Origin: an uncultured Eubacteriales bacterium
Lineage (GTDB): Bacteria; Bacillota; Clostridia; Peptostreptococcales; Anaerovoracaceae
Direction of reading: 5' to 3'
Assembly: GCA_900547295.1 (NCBI GenBank)
Contig: URGK01000033.1
Coordinates: 1-27,911 of the forward strand
Length of the DNA: 27,911 nt
The notes under the pieces are model-generated. The model was given only the letters and a program-made list of their open reading frames with translations. It did not search any database and was not told the origin of the DNA. Positions 1 through 7,355 of the stretch are shown piece after piece (within the stretch, counting starts at the first letter, position 1; each line of letters starts with the position of its first letter). The position numbers were made by a program, and so were the translations under genes.

Positions 1-29
1 CTCGGATGTCAATAGTTTATTGATACTTT

Positions 30-80
30 AAGACACTTTTTACCTTTATATGAGTTTTATGTTGCGTAAAAGACACTTTT
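30..80. repeat. Two direct repeats, candidate repressor operators
   Basis: The 11-mer aagacactttt occurs at 30-40 and 70-80, spaced 40 bases apart (about four helical turns). The second copy lies between the -35 and -10 boxes of the XRE gene. A minus-strand TTGACA (12 to 7) near the window edge could be the -35 of a divergent promoter whose -10 lies outside. The arrangement fits a phage or ICE-type immunity switch, but operator function is inferred. Confidence 0.45.
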
Positions 81-90
81 GTGTTATACT
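62..90 (+). promoter_or_regulatory. Promoter of the XRE repressor gene
   Basis: A TTGCGT -35 box (62-67) and a TATACT -10 box (85-90) are separated by exactly 17 bases, 31 bases before the chosen start at 122. The spacer contains a copy of the 11-mer aagacactttt (70-80), so a protein bound there would block the promoter. This suggests autorepression. Confidence 0.6.
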
Positions 91-121
91 GACATCAATT
101 AGAAGGGAGTGTGAAATTACA

Positions 122-604
122 ATGGATGTCGGTCAAAGAATTAAAGCTTTAAGAGAAGAAAAGGGTATGACGCTAGAAGAATTAGGTAACAAAGTAGGTG
201 TTGGAAAAAGCACCGTAAGAAAATGGGAAACTGGAATAATCGCAAATATGAGGAGAGACAAAATTGCAAAAATTGCTGATGCACTCGAAACCAGCCCCGC
301 TTACTTAATGGGATGGGAAGAAAACGCCTCTCATTTTTCTAAAAAAGAATCCCTTGCAGAAGTCTGTGACAAATCCCAAAACGATGCTCTAAAATTTCAG
401 GGGAATCAAAAAGAGTTTCATACTATATATCAAAAATTATCTTCTGCTAATCAAGACCGGGTTCTTTTGTATGCAAAAAACCTTTTAAGTACCCAGCAGA
501 TGGAAGATGCCGTAGCTCTTAACGCTGCACACGATTCCGGAGCAACACCTGAGCAGAGGCAACACGCTGATAATATTATGGAAGATCCAGATGAATGGAC
601 GTGA
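122..604 (+). CDS. XRE-family (CI-like) transcriptional repressor
   Basis: The gene encodes a 160-residue DNA-binding protein. The N-terminal 65 residues form a Cro/CI helix-turn-helix: GQRIKALREEKGMTLEELG, then the recognition region VGKSTVRKWETG, then a family-typical end LETSPAYLMGW. The C-terminal half is low in recognisable motifs and has no Ser-Lys LexA-type peptidase signature, so cleavage would have to be in trans. The start at 122 is chosen because agaagggagtg lies just upstream and it begins directly with the HTH; an in-frame ATG at 50 would fall upstream of the -10 box. It is followed at once by an ImmA/IrrE-like gene, the usual partner that inactivates such repressors in ICEBs1-like elements. 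The role as an element repressor is inferred. Confidence 0.85.
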   Translation: MDVGQRIKALREEKGMTLEELGNKVGVGKSTVRKWETGIIANMRRDKIAKIADALETSPAYLMGWEENASHFSKKESLAEVCDKSQNDALKFQGNQKEFHTIYQKLSSANQDRVLLYAKNLLSTQQMEDAVALNAAHDSGATPEQRQHADNIMEDPDEWT

Positions 605-608
605 TGAT

Positions 609-1067
609 ATGAACTACGAAGAACTTCTCATAGAATCAGATCGGGAAAATCTGATTGTAAAAGAAAAAGATATTCCTGGGTATGGTGGACGTATTTATAA
701 AAATCGAATTGCCATCCATAAGGGATTGACTACCTCTGTAGAGAAAGCTTGTGTACTCGCTGAAGAACTCGGGCATCACTACACAACCTATGGAAACATC
801 CTCGATCAGAGCGATACCTCCAACAGAAAGCAGGAACTCCGCGCCAGAGCATGGGCATATAACAAGCAGATCGGACTGCTCGGTCTGATCAGAGCCTATG
901 AGCATGGATGCAGAAACCGGTTTGAGATTGCAGAATATCTTGAAGTGACGGAGGAAGTGTTGGAAGAATGTCTGGTCTTTTATCGGAATAAGTATGGGAA
1001 ACGTACGAATGTTGATAACTATGTGGTGTATTTTATACCAAATTTGGTAATTATGAAAAGAATATAG
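609..1067 (+). CDS. ImmA/IrrE-family metallopeptidase-like protein (variant motif)
   Basis: This 152-residue protein starts MNYEELLIES and carries the ImmA/IrrE core LAEELGHHYTTYGNILD. Family members are zinc peptidases that degrade the neighbouring XRE repressor. The canonical HExxH is here E52-E53-L-G-H56-H57, so the first zinc-binding His is replaced by Glu. I recall this form from other Firmicutes phage-type homologues, so it may be a subfamily feature rather than decay. The start at 609 gives the family N-terminus, with ggacg seven bases upstream. An ATG at 591 that overlaps the XRE gene by 14 bases, with ggaag upstream, is also possible. Overlapping or abutting the repressor gene indicates co-transcription. 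Activity with this motif is uncertain. Confidence 0.8.
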   Translation: MNYEELLIESDRENLIVKEKDIPGYGGRIYKNRIAIHKGLTTSVEKACVLAEELGHHYTTYGNILDQSDTSNRKQELRARAWAYNKQIGLLGLIRAYEHGCRNRFEIAEYLEVTEEVLEECLVFYRNKYGKRTNVDNYVVYFIPNLVIMKRI

Positions 1068-1080
1068 AAAGGAGTTTTCT

Positions 1081-1818
1081 ATGAGTACCTTAGAATTTAT
1101 CGAATATCTGATCCAACGCTTCAAAATTGAACAGCAAAAGCGTGATCGTTCCGGTATCTACGGTTTTACGCAGCGTCTGATGGCATACAACTCCAACAAG
1201 ATCGAAGGAAGCACACTGACCGAAGAGCAGACTGCTTCTCTCTTCGATACCGGTACACTGCCAAAATCGGATGATTACTACCGGGCCAAAGACATAGAAG
1301 AAATGAACGGACATTTTCTGATGTTCAATAAGATGCTGGATACACTGGATGCTCCGCTCAGTCAGGAGCTTATCAAACAATTTCATTATGAATTGAAAAG
1401 TGGAGTCTTCGAGGATCGTGCCAACGGATATGCAATCGGTGACTATAAGAAGCGTGCCAATATTGTCGGTATGCAAAAAACCGTGTTTCCAAGCCAAGTT
1501 CCTGCAGAAATGGAAAAATTGCTGACCTGGTATGAGAATCAGGATGTGTCTCTGGAAACACTGGCAGAGTTCCATGCCAGATATGAGAGCATCCATCCAT
1601 TCCAGGATGGAAACGGAAGAACCGGCCGGATGATCCTGTTCCGCGAATGTCTGTGTCGTAAGATCTCACCGTTCATCATCCAGGATGCAAACCGGCCGGA
1701 ATATCTGGAAGCGTTAAAAGCGTACCATAATACCGGGGCCGTAGCAGGGCTTACTGCCCTCTTCCGGAAAGAACAGGATTATTATCTGGATCAGTGCCAG
1801 TATTTTTTCGCTGAATAA
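1081..1818 (+). CDS. Fic-domain protein, class II (N-terminal inhibitory motif)
   Basis: Fic proteins usually transfer AMP from ATP to a hydroxyl on a target protein. The signature HPFQDGNGR is at residues 172-180, with the catalytic His at 172 and the arginine pair TGR following. The N-terminal half carries the inhibitory signature S38-NKI-E42-G43, matching (S/T)xxxE(G/N), which places it in class II (self-contained inhibition), so no separate antitoxin gene is needed. At 245 residues it is a compact form without a C-terminal winged helix. The start is fixed by aaaggag nine bases upstream. It follows the ImmA-like gene by 13 bases and probably shares its transcript. The target cannot be deduced; roles could be growth control, element stabilisation or defence. 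Confidence 0.9.
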   Translation: MSTLEFIEYLIQRFKIEQQKRDRSGIYGFTQRLMAYNSNKIEGSTLTEEQTASLFDTGTLPKSDDYYRAKDIEEMNGHFLMFNKMLDTLDAPLSQELIKQFHYELKSGVFEDRANGYAIGDYKKRANIVGMQKTVFPSQVPAEMEKLLTWYENQDVSLETLAEFHARYESIHPFQDGNGRTGRMILFRECLCRKISPFIIQDANRPEYLEALKAYHNTGAVAGLTALFRKEQDYYLDQCQYFFAE

Positions 1819-1841
1819 AATAAAATTTTACCAATCGCCAA

Positions 1842-1861
1842 CTGCAATGTGACTATTGCAG
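1842..1861. promoter_or_regulatory. Small inverted repeat before the 148-aa gene
   Basis: The sequence ctgcaat, six bases, attgcag forms a perfect 7-bp inverted repeat in the gap between the fic gene and the next gene. There is no following T-run, so it is not an intrinsic terminator. It could be an operator or an RNA hairpin; function is unknown. Confidence 0.3.
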
Positions 1862-1890
1862 AGACAAAAATAACATACTGGAGACAATCT

Positions 1891-2337
1891 ATGACTGATA
1901 ATGAATTTAAAGCACTTATGACTATGCAAAAACATATAGATGATGCTAAAATAGAATTACCTTTAATTGGTGAAACAGGGAAAACTATTACTGTTTTCTC
2001 CGATACTACCTCTGACGTTTTTGTTATTGATTCTGATCGAAAAAGCAGAATCAGTTTAATAAAGAAAAAATTGCAAAAACGTCATATGAATACTCAAGAA
2101 AGACTTATTCGCTTAGAAATTGATGCCAGACCGCATACAAACCCAGATGGGCAAGTTTTGTCTCGAAACCACATTCACATTTTTAAAGAAGGTTATGGTT
2201 TATCTTTCGCATATGATCTGGAATCTTTTGATAATAAATTGTTCAAAGACTTATCAAGCTTCGAACAGGTCTTTTACGATTTCTGTGAGTATTGCAACAT
2301 AAAAACTGATGGAACAGAAATACAAGGTGTGATATGA
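1891..2337 (+). CDS. Protein of unknown function, 148 aa
   Basis: I do not firmly recognise this protein. It starts MTDNEFKALMTMQKHIDDAK with ggag seven bases upstream, which decides against the in-frame ATG at 1849. It is predicted soluble, with no signal peptide or membrane segment. Internal landmarks are a basic helix-like stretch RKSRISLIKKKLQKRH, a segment RLEIDARPHTNPDGQVL, a histidine-rich strand SRNHIHIF, and an acidic aromatic C-terminal part FEQVFYDFCEYCNIKTDG. The layout recalls small phage-borne DUF6978-type proteins, from memory only. It lies 72 bases after fic on the same strand and has the same AT-rich composition, so it belongs to the accessory patch. A defence, anti-defence or toxin-partner role is possible but not shown. 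Confidence 0.65.
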   Translation: MTDNEFKALMTMQKHIDDAKIELPLIGETGKTITVFSDTTSDVFVIDSDRKSRISLIKKKLQKRHMNTQERLIRLEIDARPHTNPDGQVLSRNHIHIFKEGYGLSFAYDLESFDNKLFKDLSSFEQVFYDFCEYCNIKTDGTEIQGVI

Positions 2338-2392
2338 CATGAAAACTGATTTTAAAAAAATTTTTATTTATATTTTCGTATTCATTATTGTA

Positions 2393-2486
2393 TAGAATGT
2401 ATTCTACCATATAAATGCTGTAGTTTCAATATACGATGTGAAAATACATTTTGCATATATGGAATAATGTACAGAATTCGTTCTGT
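2393..2486. promoter_or_regulatory. Two inverted repeats upstream of the TIGR00300 gene
   Basis: tagaat-gt-attcta (2393-2406) and acagaa-ttcg-ttctgt (2471-2486) are perfect 6-bp inverted repeats sharing an AGAAT/ATTCT-like core. The second ends two bases before the likely -35 region. They look like operator half-site pairs for a dimeric regulator, which is not identifiable here. Neither has a T-run. The interval 2338-2460 is otherwise AT-rich and shows no gene. Confidence 0.4.
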
Positions 2487-2487
2487 G

Positions 2488-2516
2488 TTTCGTTCTAGTT
2501 TTAAATGTGTTACAAT
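2488..2516 (+). promoter_or_regulatory. Promoter of the cyclodeaminase-like gene (extended -10)
   Basis: An extended -10 element, TG (2508-2509), one base, TACAAT (2511-2516), lies 28 bases before the start codon at 2545. The -35 position with a 17-base spacer is TTTCGT (2488-2493), which is weak, so activity probably relies on the extended -10 or an activator. The inverted repeat at 2471-2486 adjoins the -35. Confidence 0.5.
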
Positions 2517-2544
2517 AGCCAAGTCAGAAAGAAAGAGGTGTATT

Positions 2545-3639
2545 ATGGGTTTTAAACTTGCTAAATACATAGAGCCGGATTTTACACAAAAGAAATTTGC
2601 AGAGGCACCTGATGCAAAGCTGATGGTTGCACCGCATGCCAAGGCGGCGCCAAAGGGCTTTCACGCAAATTCTATTTTTCCGGAATATTTTAAGATAGAC
2701 GGCAAATGGCATCTTGCCAAGGACAGCCGAATGGACGCAGTCCCCGTATGGGATGGTGAGGAAATAAGGATTGTCGAATTTAGAAATATCAAAGAAGGCG
2801 ATATGATAGTAACCGGCAGAACAGAAGATGCCAGCGAGGGAATTTATGTCCACGCAGACTGCTGGGAAAAAGAAGGCGAGGATGTAAAGAACACTTTCAG
2901 TTTTCGCCAGAGCAGAAGCAGAGAGACATCTTTCACACAGGATTACAAAGATCTGATCGAGCTTCTGAAATACGAAAAAGCAAACAACGGTTATGTAGTA
3001 TGGGTACTGGGTCCGGCCTGCAGCTTTGATGTTGAAGCCAGACGGGTAATGGGAGAGCTTATAGCGCAGGGCTACTGCCAGGCGCTTCTTGCAGGAAATG
3101 CTCTTGCTACTCATGACCTTGAGGGCGCTTATCTCGGGACAGCGCTGGGCTGCGACATAGTCAATCAGAGAGAGCATTTCAACGGTCACTACAACCATCT
3201 CGATACAATTAATGCCATCAATACATATGAGTCAATCCCGGCCTTCATAGAAGGCGAGGGCATAGACAGCGGAATTATATACAACTGTGTTAAACACAAT
3301 GTACCGTTTGTGCTCAACGGCTCAATCAGAGATGACGGCCCTCTCCCCGAGGTGTTTGAACATACATATATCGGACAGGACACAATACGCTCACACGTCA
3401 GAAAAGCAACTACAGTAATAGGTATGGCAACAGTGCTTCATACCATAGCGGCAGGAAATATGACGCCGACTTACAGAGTGCTTGAAGACGGCACAATTAG
3501 ACCGCTGTACTTCTATATGGTTGATACCTCTGAATTTGCGGCAAACAAGCTGGGAGACAGAGGAAGCCTTGCTGCCAAGGGCATTGTGACCAATGTACAG
3601 GACTTTATGAGAAACTTAAGTATAGGATTGAATATTTAG
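2545..3639 (+). CDS. TIGR00300 (LOR/SDH-domain) family protein, ornithine cyclodeaminase-like
   Basis: The 364-residue protein matches the TIGR00300 family as I know it. The C-terminal two thirds carry AGNALATHDLEGAYLGTALG, then a histidine-containing stretch GHYNHLDTINAIN, then FVLNGSIRDDGPLPEVF, and near the end the motif LGDRGSLAAKGIVTNV. An archaeal member is an NAD-dependent ornithine cyclodeaminase (ornithine to proline plus ammonia), and the cyanobacterial ArgZ/AgrE C-terminal domain is related. The N-terminal part contains the family segment MDAVPVWDGEEIRIVEF. The start at 2545 follows gaaagaggtg; the open frame further upstream overlaps the promoter. Only 12 bases separate it from a PutP-type proline symporter, which supports an ornithine/proline role. 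The precise substrate is inferred. Confidence 0.8.
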   Translation: MGFKLAKYIEPDFTQKKFAEAPDAKLMVAPHAKAAPKGFHANSIFPEYFKIDGKWHLAKDSRMDAVPVWDGEEIRIVEFRNIKEGDMIVTGRTEDASEGIYVHADCWEKEGEDVKNTFSFRQSRSRETSFTQDYKDLIELLKYEKANNGYVVWVLGPACSFDVEARRVMGELIAQGYCQALLAGNALATHDLEGAYLGTALGCDIVNQREHFNGHYNHLDTINAINTYESIPAFIEGEGIDSGIIYNCVKHNVPFVLNGSIRDDGPLPEVFEHTYIGQDTIRSHVRKATTVIGMATVLHTIAAGNMTPTYRVLEDGTIRPLYFYMVDTSEFAANKLGDRGSLAAKGIVTNVQDFMRNLSIGLNI

Positions 3640-3651
3640 AAGGAGAATTAT

Positions 3652-5169
3652 ATGAACGGAGAAATTTTAGCATTTGCCTTATATTTCGTAATGATAATCG
3701 GAATAGGAATATACTTCTTTGTAAAGGGCAAGGAAAGTGACAACGAAAGAGACTACTTCCTGGGCGGAAGAGCAATGGGACCATGGGTTACTGCAATGTC
3801 AGCGCAGGCATCGGATATGTCAGCATGGCTTCTTATGGGACTGCCCGGAAGTATTATGGCATTCGGTTTCGGCCAGATGTGGATAGGAATAGGCCTTGCG
3901 CTGGGTACTGCGGCAAACTGGATTTTCGTAGCAAAAAGACTCAGGAAATTCTCAAAGGTTGCAGGTGATGCAATTACAATTCCTCAGTATCTGAGCAACA
4001 GATTTATGGCAAAGAGCCACACACTGCAGATTATATGCGCGATAATATTCTTTGTATGCTTCACACTTTATGTGGCATCGGGATTTGTTGCGGGAGCTTC
4101 AGTATTTACGACAATATTCCCTGCCCTGAGCAACAGAGCGGCAATGATAATATTTGCAGTTGCAATGCTTATCTGCACATCACTTGGCGGATTCAAGGCT
4201 GTATGCTGGACTGACTTCATACAGGGACTTCTTATGGTAGTAGCGCTTCTTGCAGTTCCTATTGTAATTGTTGCAACAAAGAATATGGATACAGCGGCAT
4301 TAGATGTTGTTTACTCATACACAGATGCAGTAAGCGGACAGTCTGTTGAATGTTCATTCGGTTCAGGCGTATTCAGCGCATCATGGAAGGAAATCATATC
4401 AGGTCTTGCATGGGGTCTTGGATACTTCGGAATGCCTCACATTCTTGTAAGATTTATGTCAATAGAAAAACCTTCAATGATTAAAAAGAGCGCTACAGTA
4501 GCTATCATATGGGTAGTATTTGCACTTCTTGCAACCTGCCTTGTAGCATACTTCGGAAGAATGTTCCTTGCAGAAGAGCTTCTTACAGTAGGCGCGCAGA
4601 AAATGGTATTTGTAACCTTTGCAAGAAAGCTGTTCCCTGCATTTATAGCAGGAATACTGCTGGCAGCTATAATGGCGGCATCAATGTCAACAGCAGACTC
4701 ACAGCTTCTGGTAGCCTCAAGCTCATTTACATCAGACATATACAAGCCTATCTTCAGAAAGAATGCAAGCGACAGGGAAATCCTGTGGATAGGCAGAATA
4801 ATCGTATTTATCGTATGCGTTATCGCATTCATCATAGCTTCAAGCAAGGGAGAAGGTGCGCAGGCGATTATGAACCTGGTAGAAAACGCATGGGCAGGCT
4901 TCGGTTCATCATTCGGACCTGTAATACTTCTGTCGGTATTCTGGAGAAGACTTACCTACAAGGGCGCAGTTGCAGGCGTTGTAGGCGGAGCTGTAACAGA
5001 TGTGCTGTGGTACATATTCCTTTCAGGCTCAACAGGAATATATGAACTGTTCCCTGGATTTATTGTAGGACTTATCTGTGCTGTTGTTGCATCACTTGCA
5101 GACAAAGAGCCTCACAAGGACATCGAAGAGCTGTTTGACAAGGCTATGAACCCTGAAATGAACGAATAA
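3652..5169 (+). CDS. putP: Sodium/proline symporter, SSS family (PutP-like)
   Basis: This 505-residue inner-membrane protein has about 13 hydrophobic segments and couples Na+ entry to solute uptake. The Na+-site segment SAQASDMSAWLLMGLPG places Asp at 55 and Ser at 57, the same numbering as the Na+ ligands of E. coli PutP. The later family motif TADSQLLVASSSFTSDIYK is also present. The length is normal for the family (about 500). A clear aaggag precedes the start. It is translationally adjacent to the cyclodeaminase-like gene, so the pair may couple proline uptake or exchange to ornithine/proline interconversion. Proline is the likely solute from the overall PutP resemblance, but other SSS substrates cannot be ruled out by sequence alone. 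Confidence 0.88.
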   Translation: MNGEILAFALYFVMIIGIGIYFFVKGKESDNERDYFLGGRAMGPWVTAMSAQASDMSAWLLMGLPGSIMAFGFGQMWIGIGLALGTAANWIFVAKRLRKFSKVAGDAITIPQYLSNRFMAKSHTLQIICAIIFFVCFTLYVASGFVAGASVFTTIFPALSNRAAMIIFAVAMLICTSLGGFKAVCWTDFIQGLLMVVALLAVPIVIVATKNMDTAALDVVYSYTDAVSGQSVECSFGSGVFSASWKEIISGLAWGLGYFGMPHILVRFMSIEKPSMIKKSATVAIIWVVFALLATCLVAYFGRMFLAEELLTVGAQKMVFVTFARKLFPAFIAGILLAAIMAASMSTADSQLLVASSSFTSDIYKPIFRKNASDREILWIGRIIVFIVCVIAFIIASSKGEGAQAIMNLVENAWAGFGSSFGPVILLSVFWRRLTYKGAVAGVVGGAVTDVLWYIFLSGSTGIYELFPGFIVGLICAVVASLADKEPHKDIEELFDKAMNPEMNE

Positions 5170-5185
5170 TATATCGGTGACAAAA

Positions 5186-5210
5186 AGGCGGTCGGGTAAT
5201 TCGGCCGCCT
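5186..5210 (+). other. GC-rich hairpin after putP
   Basis: aggcgg ... ccgcct forms a 6-bp stem, extendable with a bulge, 17 bases after the symporter stop. The following sequence, gttatatt, is only weakly T-rich, so this may stabilise the mRNA 3' end rather than terminate alone. Confidence 0.45.
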
Positions 5211-5222
5211 GTTATATTGAGC

Positions 5223-5272
5223 GAACGGATTTAAAATGAAAGCATAATTTGTTTTCATTCCGTTCTTTTTTT
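5223..5272 (+). terminator. Rho-independent terminator of the cyclodeaminase-putP operon
   Basis: An outer stem gaacgg (5223-5228) / ccgttc (5260-5265) encloses an inner stem aatgaaa / tttcatt and is followed directly by seven T residues (5266-5272). This is a strong intrinsic terminator. Its 3' arm and T-run overlap the -35 and spacer of the next promoter, a compact terminator-promoter junction. Confidence 0.8.
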
Positions 5273-5280
5273 GGTATAAT
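5252..5280 (+). promoter_or_regulatory. Promoter of the SpoIIM-like gene
   Basis: TTTTCA (5252-5257) and a perfect TATAAT (5275-5280) are separated by 17 bases, 44 bases before the ATG at 5325. The promoter lies within the terminator of the upstream operon, so the two units are cleanly separated. Confidence 0.65.
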
Positions 5281-5324
5281 ATCTGCATATAATTATATAC
5301 TTGAGAAATCAAAAGGGAGATATT

Positions 5325-5933
5325 ATGAAATTAAAAGTATTTTTCAAAAGATACATACTGGTAACATTCATTATCTGTATAGCGGTATTTATGATACTGT
5401 CTATCACAGGCTACTATGTATGCGGCAAAAATATAGATATAGCAAATAATCTGATAGGTGCGTTTATGGATATGGCAGATGACAGCGGACTTATTAAAGA
5501 CGACGGTCAGATATCGGTTGTAGCTCTGTTTTTAAATAATCTCAGAGCAACAGGCATGGCTGTTGTCCTCGGCATTGTGCCGTTCTTTTTCCTGCCTGCA
5601 ATAGTGCTTTTATCAAACGGAGCGATAATGGGTTCGGCCTTTGCGGTTATAGGGCAGCACAGCGACAACCTGCTGGCATATTTTATAGGAGGCATACTGC
5701 CTCACGGGATTTTTGAAATCCCTGCAATATGCCTCGGTATCTCAATGGGTATAATTGTCTGCCTGTTCATATGCCAGAAGATATTAGACAAGGGAAAGCT
5801 GTCCCATATCCGAGCAGGGGAGTTTTTCAAAAACATCGGCAAGCTGTTTCTGTTTGTCGCAGTGCCGCTTCTTATGATTGCCGCTGTAGTCGAAACATAT
5901 ATAACCCCTGTTATAATGAATGCATTAATTTAA
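5325..5933 (+). CDS. SpoIIM-like (stage II sporulation protein M family) membrane protein
   Basis: This 202-residue integral membrane protein has an N-terminal membrane helix after MKLKVFFKRY, a soluble loop of about 45 residues, and then four or more hydrophobic segments. The diagnostic family segment is GGILPHGIFEIPAICLGISMG, close to the LPHGIFE(L/I)PA signature of the SpoIIM/DUF95 family. SpoIIM of Bacillus is part of the DMP engulfment complex, but many family members occur in non-sporulating species and have unknown roles. The ATG at 5325 is preferred over a TTG at 5301 because aaagggag lies just upstream. It has its own promoter and converges on the MocR gene, the two overlapping by nine bases. 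Whether it is true SpoIIM is uncertain, as no other sporulation gene is nearby. Confidence 0.75.
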   Translation: MKLKVFFKRYILVTFIICIAVFMILSITGYYVCGKNIDIANNLIGAFMDMADDSGLIKDDGQISVVALFLNNLRATGMAVVLGIVPFFFLPAIVLLSNGAIMGSAFAVIGQHSDNLLAYFIGGILPHGIFEIPAICLGISMGIIVCLFICQKILDKGKLSHIRAGEFFKNIGKLFLFVAVPLLMIAAVVETYITPVIMNALI

Positions 5934-7271
5934 CCACTGCGAAATCAGTTCGTCTGTTTTTTCCAGAGGTATGCGGCTGTAGTAGAATATAAGGGTGTTT
6001 TCGCCTGAAAGCTGCACATCAAGGCCCATTTCGGCTGCCTTTGCGCACAGAGCCTCTGCGGCCGCAGGCGATTTTGTTTCCAGTATTATATTTATTCCCG
6101 AGGAAGTATTGACTGCCCTTACACTGTCACTGCCGCAGGCGCTGATAGCTGTAAGGGTTTTCTGCAGCTTATGGGAATAAAGGCTTCGCAGCTTCTTTAT
6201 ATTTGTCTGGTACATGCCGTTCTCCATAAAAAGAGATAGTGTAAGCTGCTCCGCCTTGGAGCAGGTCTGGGTGTAGTTTGATTTTATCTTCTGGAATATA
6301 TCCGCCATTTTGTCAGGCAGTATCATATAGCTTATCTTTATTGACGGAAACAGCGTTGATGAAAATGAGCCCAGATAGACAACGCATCTGCCGCCGTCTA
6401 TACCTTGCATTGCAGGTACGGGGCGACCGAAATAGCGCAGTTCGCTGTCATAGTCGTCCTCAATGATTATGCTGTCGTTTTTGTAGGCCCATTCAAGAAG
6501 CTCGCGGCGCCTGCCTATAGGCATTACGGCTCCTGTAGGGAACTGGTTTGACGGACTCACATATGCGACAGAGCGGATATTGTCGGGAAGCTTTTCGATG
6601 CATATTCCGTCGGCTTTTACGGGGACAGGCGTGATTACAAAGCCGTTGTCCTTAAATATGTTTCGTACAGGTATATAGCCGGGCTCCTCCATGGCGGCGT
6701 GACTTATACCCATCTCATTTAGTATACGGGTAAGCTGAATTGTTATCTGCTGGGTGCCGGCGCCTATTACAATCTGCTCCGGACTGCATATTACCCCTCT
6801 TGCGTTGAATACATATCTGGATATTTCATACCTGAGCGGAGCTTCGCCCTGCGGGTCACCCTCAAACATGAGAAGATGCGAGTATTCGGTAAAAATCCTG
6901 TTGGAGCATTTTTTCCATTTGTTGAAATCAAAACAGGAAACATCATATATGTGGTTTCCCGGTATGTCAACCGGAGCTTCATATGCGGAAATCGTTTTGT
7001 CGGCATCTGCTGACGGGATTTTGCCTATATCCTTGATATAGTAGCCGGAATGGGGGCGGGGTTCTATATACCCTTCAACTGCCAGCTGATTGTAGCTTTG
7101 AGATACCGTTGTAATGCTGATGCCAAGGCTTTCGGCAAGGGAGCGCAGTGACGGCAGACGCTCTCCGCAGAGCATATTGCCTGTCAGAATATCTGATTTG
7201 ATATAGTCGTAAAGCTGAAGATATATGGGCCTTGTTGATTTAAGGTCAAAATCGGGAATGATAGCTTTCAT
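5925..7271 (-). CDS. MocR/PdxR-type regulator (GntR HTH + aminotransferase-like domain)
   Basis: The 448-residue protein has a GntR winged helix at about residues 12-80 (PIYLQLYDYIKSDILTG ... RLPSLRSLAESLGIS) followed by a fold-type I aminotransferase-like domain. Conserved parts include VSPSNQFPTG (239-247) and IIEDDYDSELRYFGRP (269-284). The usual PLP-lysine motif GTFSK is GSFSS here (301-305), with Ser305 (TCA) where the Schiff-base lysine should be. The protein may therefore bind PLP or another ligand non-covalently, or not at all. MocR regulators commonly control adjacent divergent genes. Here that is an ECF S component, a pairing seen for predicted pyridoxine transporters under PdxR. 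The start has gaggag six bases upstream. Confidence 0.88.
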   Translation of the reverse strand: MKAIIPDFDLKSTRPIYLQLYDYIKSDILTGNMLCGERLPSLRSLAESLGISITTVSQSYNQLAVEGYIEPRPHSGYYIKDIGKIPSADADKTISAYEAPVDIPGNHIYDVSCFDFNKWKKCSNRIFTEYSHLLMFEGDPQGEAPLRYEISRYVFNARGVICSPEQIVIGAGTQQITIQLTRILNEMGISHAAMEEPGYIPVRNIFKDNGFVITPVPVKADGICIEKLPDNIRSVAYVSPSNQFPTGAVMPIGRRRELLEWAYKNDSIIIEDDYDSELRYFGRPVPAMQGIDGGRCVVYLGSFSSTLFPSIKISYMILPDKMADIFQKIKSNYTQTCSKAEQLTLSLFMENGMYQTNIKKLRSLYSHKLQKTLTAISACGSDSVRAVNTSSGINIILETKSPAAAEALCAKAAEMGLDVQLSGENTLIFYYSRIPLEKTDELISQWLN

Positions 7272-7326
7272 ACATAACTCCTCTGTATATCTATTCTGTT
7301 AAAAAAAGAAATAACAATGTGGTTAA

Positions 7327-7355
7327 ATGATAGCCCAAACTGCTGAAAAAGTCAA
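7327..7355 (-). promoter_or_regulatory. Promoter of the mocR gene
   Basis: On the minus strand TTGACT (7355-7350) and TATCAT (7332-7327) are separated by 17 bases. Both boxes are one mismatch from consensus. It lies 56 bases from the mocR start. The nearby attgtatatat at 7356-7366 abuts the -35, suggesting regulated or autoregulated expression. Confidence 0.65.

Noticed and set aside
1842..1861. Intrinsic terminator after fic
   Set aside because: The 7-bp hairpin has no T-run on either side and was kept only as a possible regulatory repeat.
2524..3198. Long minus-strand frame opposite the cyclodeaminase-like gene
   Set aside because: It is the antisense shadow of a well-supported gene; no domain, no ribosome binding site.
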